NCBI GenBank assembly: GCA_003971905.1
Contig: RSEE01000020.1
Coordinates: 372,001-436,000, forward strand
DNA length: 64,000 bases
Direction: 5' to 3'
From: Moniliella sp. 'wahieum'
Lineage: Eukaryota; Basidiomycota; Moniliellomycetes; Moniliellales; Moniliellaceae
Shown here: in pieces, positions 60,970 through 64,000 of the stretch
Layout of the letters: every line of letters starts with the position of its first letter
Position numbering within the stretch: position 1 is the stretch's first letter
Made by a program: the position numbers and the translations under genes
Notes under the pieces: generated by a model
Databases searched by the model: none
What the model was told of the DNA's origin: nothing
Seen by the model: only the letters and a program-made list of their open reading frames with translations

Positions 60970-61426
60970 GGTGCCAGGGTGGGGATGCGGGTGTGGCGTG
61001 GGGAGGAGCGGGGCGTGTGGAAGCACGGGCAGCGAAGAGAACAGCGGAGGGGTGCGTGCGTGCCAAGGCCTTGTCGGGAGAGAGCTGCGGCAGGGGCTGG
61101 ATGGTGACGGTGGTGGCGGTGGCGGTGGTGGTGGCGATGGGAATGGCTATGGTTGCCGACGCACTGAGGAGCGTCGATGGGGCAGAACGCCGAGGCGCGG
61201 CGCTGGCTGGCGTGGCCCAGCAGCCGGATGACGTAACAGAGCACATGGGCAGGGCGCCAGTGTCGCTGTGCCTCCGCAGCGCCGAGCAGGCAGCATGCAG
61301 GCCGCATCACCGGTGGCCACCGCTCACCGCATCGCAGCGCGCCTTCAGCCAGCGTCCCCACCGACCTCACCGCCATCCACCGCCGCCCACCGCCGTCCAC
61401 CGCCGTCCCCGCCGCCCACCGCCGCC
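60970..61426. promoter_or_regulatory. Shared divergent promoter of CUL1 and SUS1
   Basis: 457 bp between start codons. Contains a (GGTGGC)n tract at 61100-61140 and, before SUS1, a run of (CACCGCCGTC/CACCGCCGCC) repeats at 61365-61425. No other gene fits. Confidence 0.5.
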
Positions 61427-61868
61427 ATGGCCGACATGTCTGAGGACGACCCCTGGAGGCGCTGCACCAGCGCATGGTCACCACCGGCGCCTGGGATCGC
61501 CTCATCGAGAAGATGCGTGCCCTGCTCACCGCCACGTCCCGAGGATGATCTCGCGGCCTTTGCGCAAGGTACGTGCTCGGCTCTCTCCTTCCTCCCTCCG
61601 CGTGCTGCGTCTCCACACTCTGCTAACTTTCTATGACCCCTAGGCGAGCTGAGCCCAGCCCAGCGTCGATCTCGCTGCGCTCGTGGAGAGGATAACACCC
61701 GAAGCCGTCGGTCCGTAGACCTCCCGCTCAAGTTGGAACTGGAATGGGGATTTTTGGTACTGACACTCGTCTCTCGTCTCTCCAGACTCGGTCCCCGAAT
61801 CGATTCGGACGACCATGCAAGCATCCATTATGAAGTTCCTCCAGGACAACCTTGAGCTGGAGACGTAA
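61427..61868 (+). CDS. SUS1: Sus1/ENY2 subunit of SAGA DUB module and TREX-2
   Basis: Small helical protein acting in histone H2B deubiquitination (SAGA) and in gene-gated mRNA export (TREX-2 at nuclear pores). Three exons: 61427-61569, 61644-about 61708 and 61786-61868. Exon 1 starts MADMSEDDP and, after one frameshift near 61452, reads LEALHQRMVTTGAWDRLIEK then MRALLTATS, matching the ENY2 helix that runs into RLKELLRAKL. Exon 2 reads VDLAALVERITPEAV, matching the VDDLVAEITPKGR block. Exon 3 reads DSVPESIRTTMQASIMKFLQ and DNLELET, matching VPDSVKKELLQRIRTFL. Expected length (~100 aa) is met. Two introns in such a short gene are also known in yeast SUS1. A second frameshift lies near 61665. 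Confidence 0.87.
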
Positions 61869-62383
61869 CCCCGATGTGCGCGACGACCATCTTCGTCCTG
61901 GCCCGCCCCGCCCGTCTCGGTCTTGTCAAGCCCAGCATCCCCTAAAAGGGCCAAAAAATGTACTTTTACTGCCATCATAGCGTTTGTTTTGGTGTCCCCC
62001 GACCGCATCTTGCCCGCGCCGGTAATTGGGCTGTTGAGAGGGGCCTGTTAGATGAGATGACGTTCTGGGCCCCCCATGCCTGCTTGGGGTCGTGGGCTGG
62101 TGTCTGTCGAGCGCAGGGGATGCGGCCCATCAAAATGGGGAGCGACGTGAGATGGCTCATAGTCTTACGCCAGAGCTGCCTCACGCTGCGTAAAGTCGGT
62201 GGGCCACTGAACCGGGGAGGGGTACACGTGGGATAGATTCGGCGGGCCGTGCGAGGACTACGCGACTACGCGTCGCAGTGTGACGGGCGAAACTAAATAA
62301 AGACCCACATCGCGCAACCCTGGTTCCAGCTGCGCCCTTCGCCAGCCGGCAGCGCTCATCTCCCAATTACCACCACCACTCCC
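61869..62383. other. Intergenic region downstream of SUS1
   Basis: No gene seen. Contains the SUS1 3' flank (polyA-like CCAAAAAATGTAC near 61950) and, toward 62290, an ACTAAATAAA element upstream of the next gene. Confidence 0.45.
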
Positions 62384-63840
62384 ATGCCACGCCTCGCCAC
62401 GTCTGAGCAGCAGCACCGCCACCTCGCCCCGCCCATCGGCAGCCGCCGCTGGACCTGCTCATCTGGTACAAGCCTGTGCCCATGGACACGCTCTTGCTGC
62501 CAACAGCCTGCCCTTGCCTCCGCAGGCGCAGGTGCCCCGTGCCAACCCAGCCGAGGTCAGGGTGGCAATCGGCACCACGGCACTGACGGTTGCTCAAGAC
62601 GGCTGCGGTGCTGTGGATCCTGGACGACCTTGCGATTGGGTGGCACCTGTTCAAGGAGGGTGCTGCCATTGCCTTCGTCGTACAACTCATGGTCGACTTG
62701 CTCCGCAGCTGGGCCATCCTAGCCCTGGCTGTCATCATCCGCCGCACTCCCAGTCGGCACATGTGCTGCTCTCTCTGGCCCACTATTACCATCCTCACCA
62801 TCTTGTCGTTGGGCGAGATCGGTCGTTCGGTACGCTGCGCCCTGTCTGCTCTTTTGCTCGTATCGTTACTCATGCTCTGCAGTCGTATCCCAAGTCATGT
62901 ACTCCAAAGCGCGTAGCCGCTGGCACAACACGAGAAACTGGAACTCTTGGAGCTGGAAACGATGGGACTGCTCTTGCTTGACTTGCTGTGCTGGCTGTGC
63001 TGCCACGTCATCTACCTTCTGGGCGAAGCCCCCTCAACGAATTCCTCACTACCGAGATCTTCCCCGAACAGGTCTATGTGATCCTTCCACCAGGAAACTG
63101 CTCGGCCAACGCCCTCCTCCCCGCCCCAACACCCCGCGTCCTCCCTCACAGAGAACTCCTCTGGTTGCCCCACCACCCGCTGTTCCTTCCCCTGACCCAC
63201 ACCGACTCCGCCCCCCCAACCCCGGCAAACGGTCCAGCCCGCCCCAAGCCACGACAACCTTCCCCCCCACCGCCCCACAAGACCATAAGACACCACGCAG
63301 CCTGTCACAGGCACCCTGATTGACGCCCCGCCGTCGTACACCCCTATCGATGAGACTCTCACTTCGGCTCCTGCCGCTTCGACGACCGCAACCGAAACGG
63401 AGAGCATGGCTGAACGTCTTCCCCACGCGCAGAGCAGAGACGGACAGCGGCGATGGAATGGGACTGGGAGGACCAGCCGTTGCAAAGTTCTGAGTCGGAC
63501 CCCCAAGCTGCTTGGGGAAACTAAACCCGTCGCACCCGTGCGCATGTGCCTTCCCCTTCCTCAGCCTCGGCCTCTGCCTCTTTTTCCTCCTCCTTCTCTG
63601 CCTCCTTCTCCTTCTTCACTTCTTACCGTCTTGGTCCGCTTCATCCTCCAAGCCACGCATCTTCACGACTCCTTGTGCGGCAGACTTGACGTTCACCCCA
63701 TCGTCGCCATTGCATTGTATTGGCGTCATGAAACTGCCCGCTTTTGCTAGCCATTGAACAACGATCCTACCATCGAGTTTCCACTCTGGCTGGTGTTCCC
63801 TTGTCCCTATTGTCACTATGGCCTGAACTAGCAGAGGAGG
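62384..63840 (+). CDS. Hypothetical multi-pass membrane protein with Pro-rich tail
   Basis: Not recognised. The start at 62384 (MPRLATSEQQHRH) is provisional. Hydrophobic segments follow in shifting frames: LKTAAVLWILDDLAIGWHLF, AAIAFVVQLMVDLLRSWAIL with ALAVII, and TITILTILSLGEIGRS. A possible intron (GTACGCTG...CTCTGCAG) lies at 62830-62881. A further hydrophobic segment, GLLLLDLLCWLCCHVIYLLG, is near 62965. The C-terminal part is Pro-rich, with IDAPPSYTPIDETLTSAP near 63325 (a PPxY motif) and EWDWEDQPLQSSESDPQAAW near 63455. Three or four membrane spans and a cytoplasmic Pro-rich tail are inferred. The end is uncertain. Confidence 0.45.
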
Positions 63841-64000
63841 CTGTGGAGGGTTGAGGGTTGAGGATTGAGGTTCGGTGTGTCGGATTCAAACTCACATGGT
63901 TCCCTTGACTTGGTACCACTGCAGTAGCGTTGGAACATTCAAGGAAGCTGTCGGGATGGGAGAGAGATTCAGCTGTGTTGGCTGGGGGGGGCATTACCCC

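Noticed and set aside
60246-61643. 465-codon open frame on the + strand opposite cullin-1 and its promoter
   Set aside because: It is antisense to conserved cullin exons and its residues are low-complexity; GC-rich third positions create such shadows.

Overview
This 64 kb window is nuclear DNA of a fungus, most likely a basidiomycete. The supporting signs are GC-rich DNA, short GTACGT/GTATGT...AG introns of about 55-130 nt in most genes, pyrimidine-rich promoters, and a fungal housekeeping gene set (ENP2, a Puf4-like pumilio protein, RAM2, TAM41, EPL1, TMA7, STRAP, alternative NADH dehydrogenase, pyruvate carboxylase, cullin-1, SUS1). The transposase is of a type widespread in Basidiomycota. 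A smut-like lineage (Ustilaginomycotina) is a guess only. I saw no rRNA, tRNA, CRISPR array or telomere repeat.

Layout. 1-33.8 kb is gene-dense: a Ser-rich membrane protein (partial), ENP2 (+), a PUF RNA-binding protein (-), a DOPA-dioxygenase-like protein (-), a low-complexity hypothetical gene (+, about 11.6-15.1 kb), the farnesyl/geranylgeranyl-transferase alpha subunit (-), TAM41 (-), a repeat-bearing intergenic stretch (20.5-21.2 kb), EPL1 with a very long Gln/Ala-rich tail (+), then TMA7 (-) and STRAP (+) head to head, and a type II NADH dehydrogenase (-). 33.8-45.7 kb is gene-poor: one disordered hypothetical gene (40.5-41.6 kb), microsatellites, a 23-bp minisatellite and a degenerate repeat field. 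45.7-52.2 kb holds a mobile element with two divergent intact genes: an unknown 396-aa protein and a large DDE-type transposase. 52.2-64 kb returns to housekeeping genes: pyruvate carboxylase (+), cullin-1 (-), SUS1/ENY2 (+, head to head with cullin-1) and an unknown membrane protein (+).

A dominant feature is that almost every conserved gene is broken by several one- or two-base frameshifts, although the protein segments on either side are well conserved. The damage is spread over essential genes (ENP2, CUL1, EPL1, TAM41) and often lies at or near homopolymers, so I read it as uncorrected indel error from a long-read assembly rather than pseudogenisation. CDS coordinates below are therefore outer limits of genes that need indel correction. 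The two mobile-element genes are free of such breaks over about 4.3 kb of exon, which suggests a multi-copy, better-polished sequence. The most unusual items are this two-gene element, a tandem double-hairpin repeat present upstream of it and again 26 kb away, the 23-bp minisatellite, and a 9-nt microexon in TMA7.

Functionally the genes are unlinked housekeeping functions: ribosome biogenesis (ENP2), translation or mRNA control (TMA7, PUF, STRAP), chromatin and mRNA export (EPL1 in NuA4, SUS1 in SAGA/TREX-2), protein prenylation (RAM2), ubiquitin ligation (CUL1), mitochondrial cardiolipin synthesis and respiration (TAM41, NDH-2) and anaplerosis (pyruvate carboxylase).
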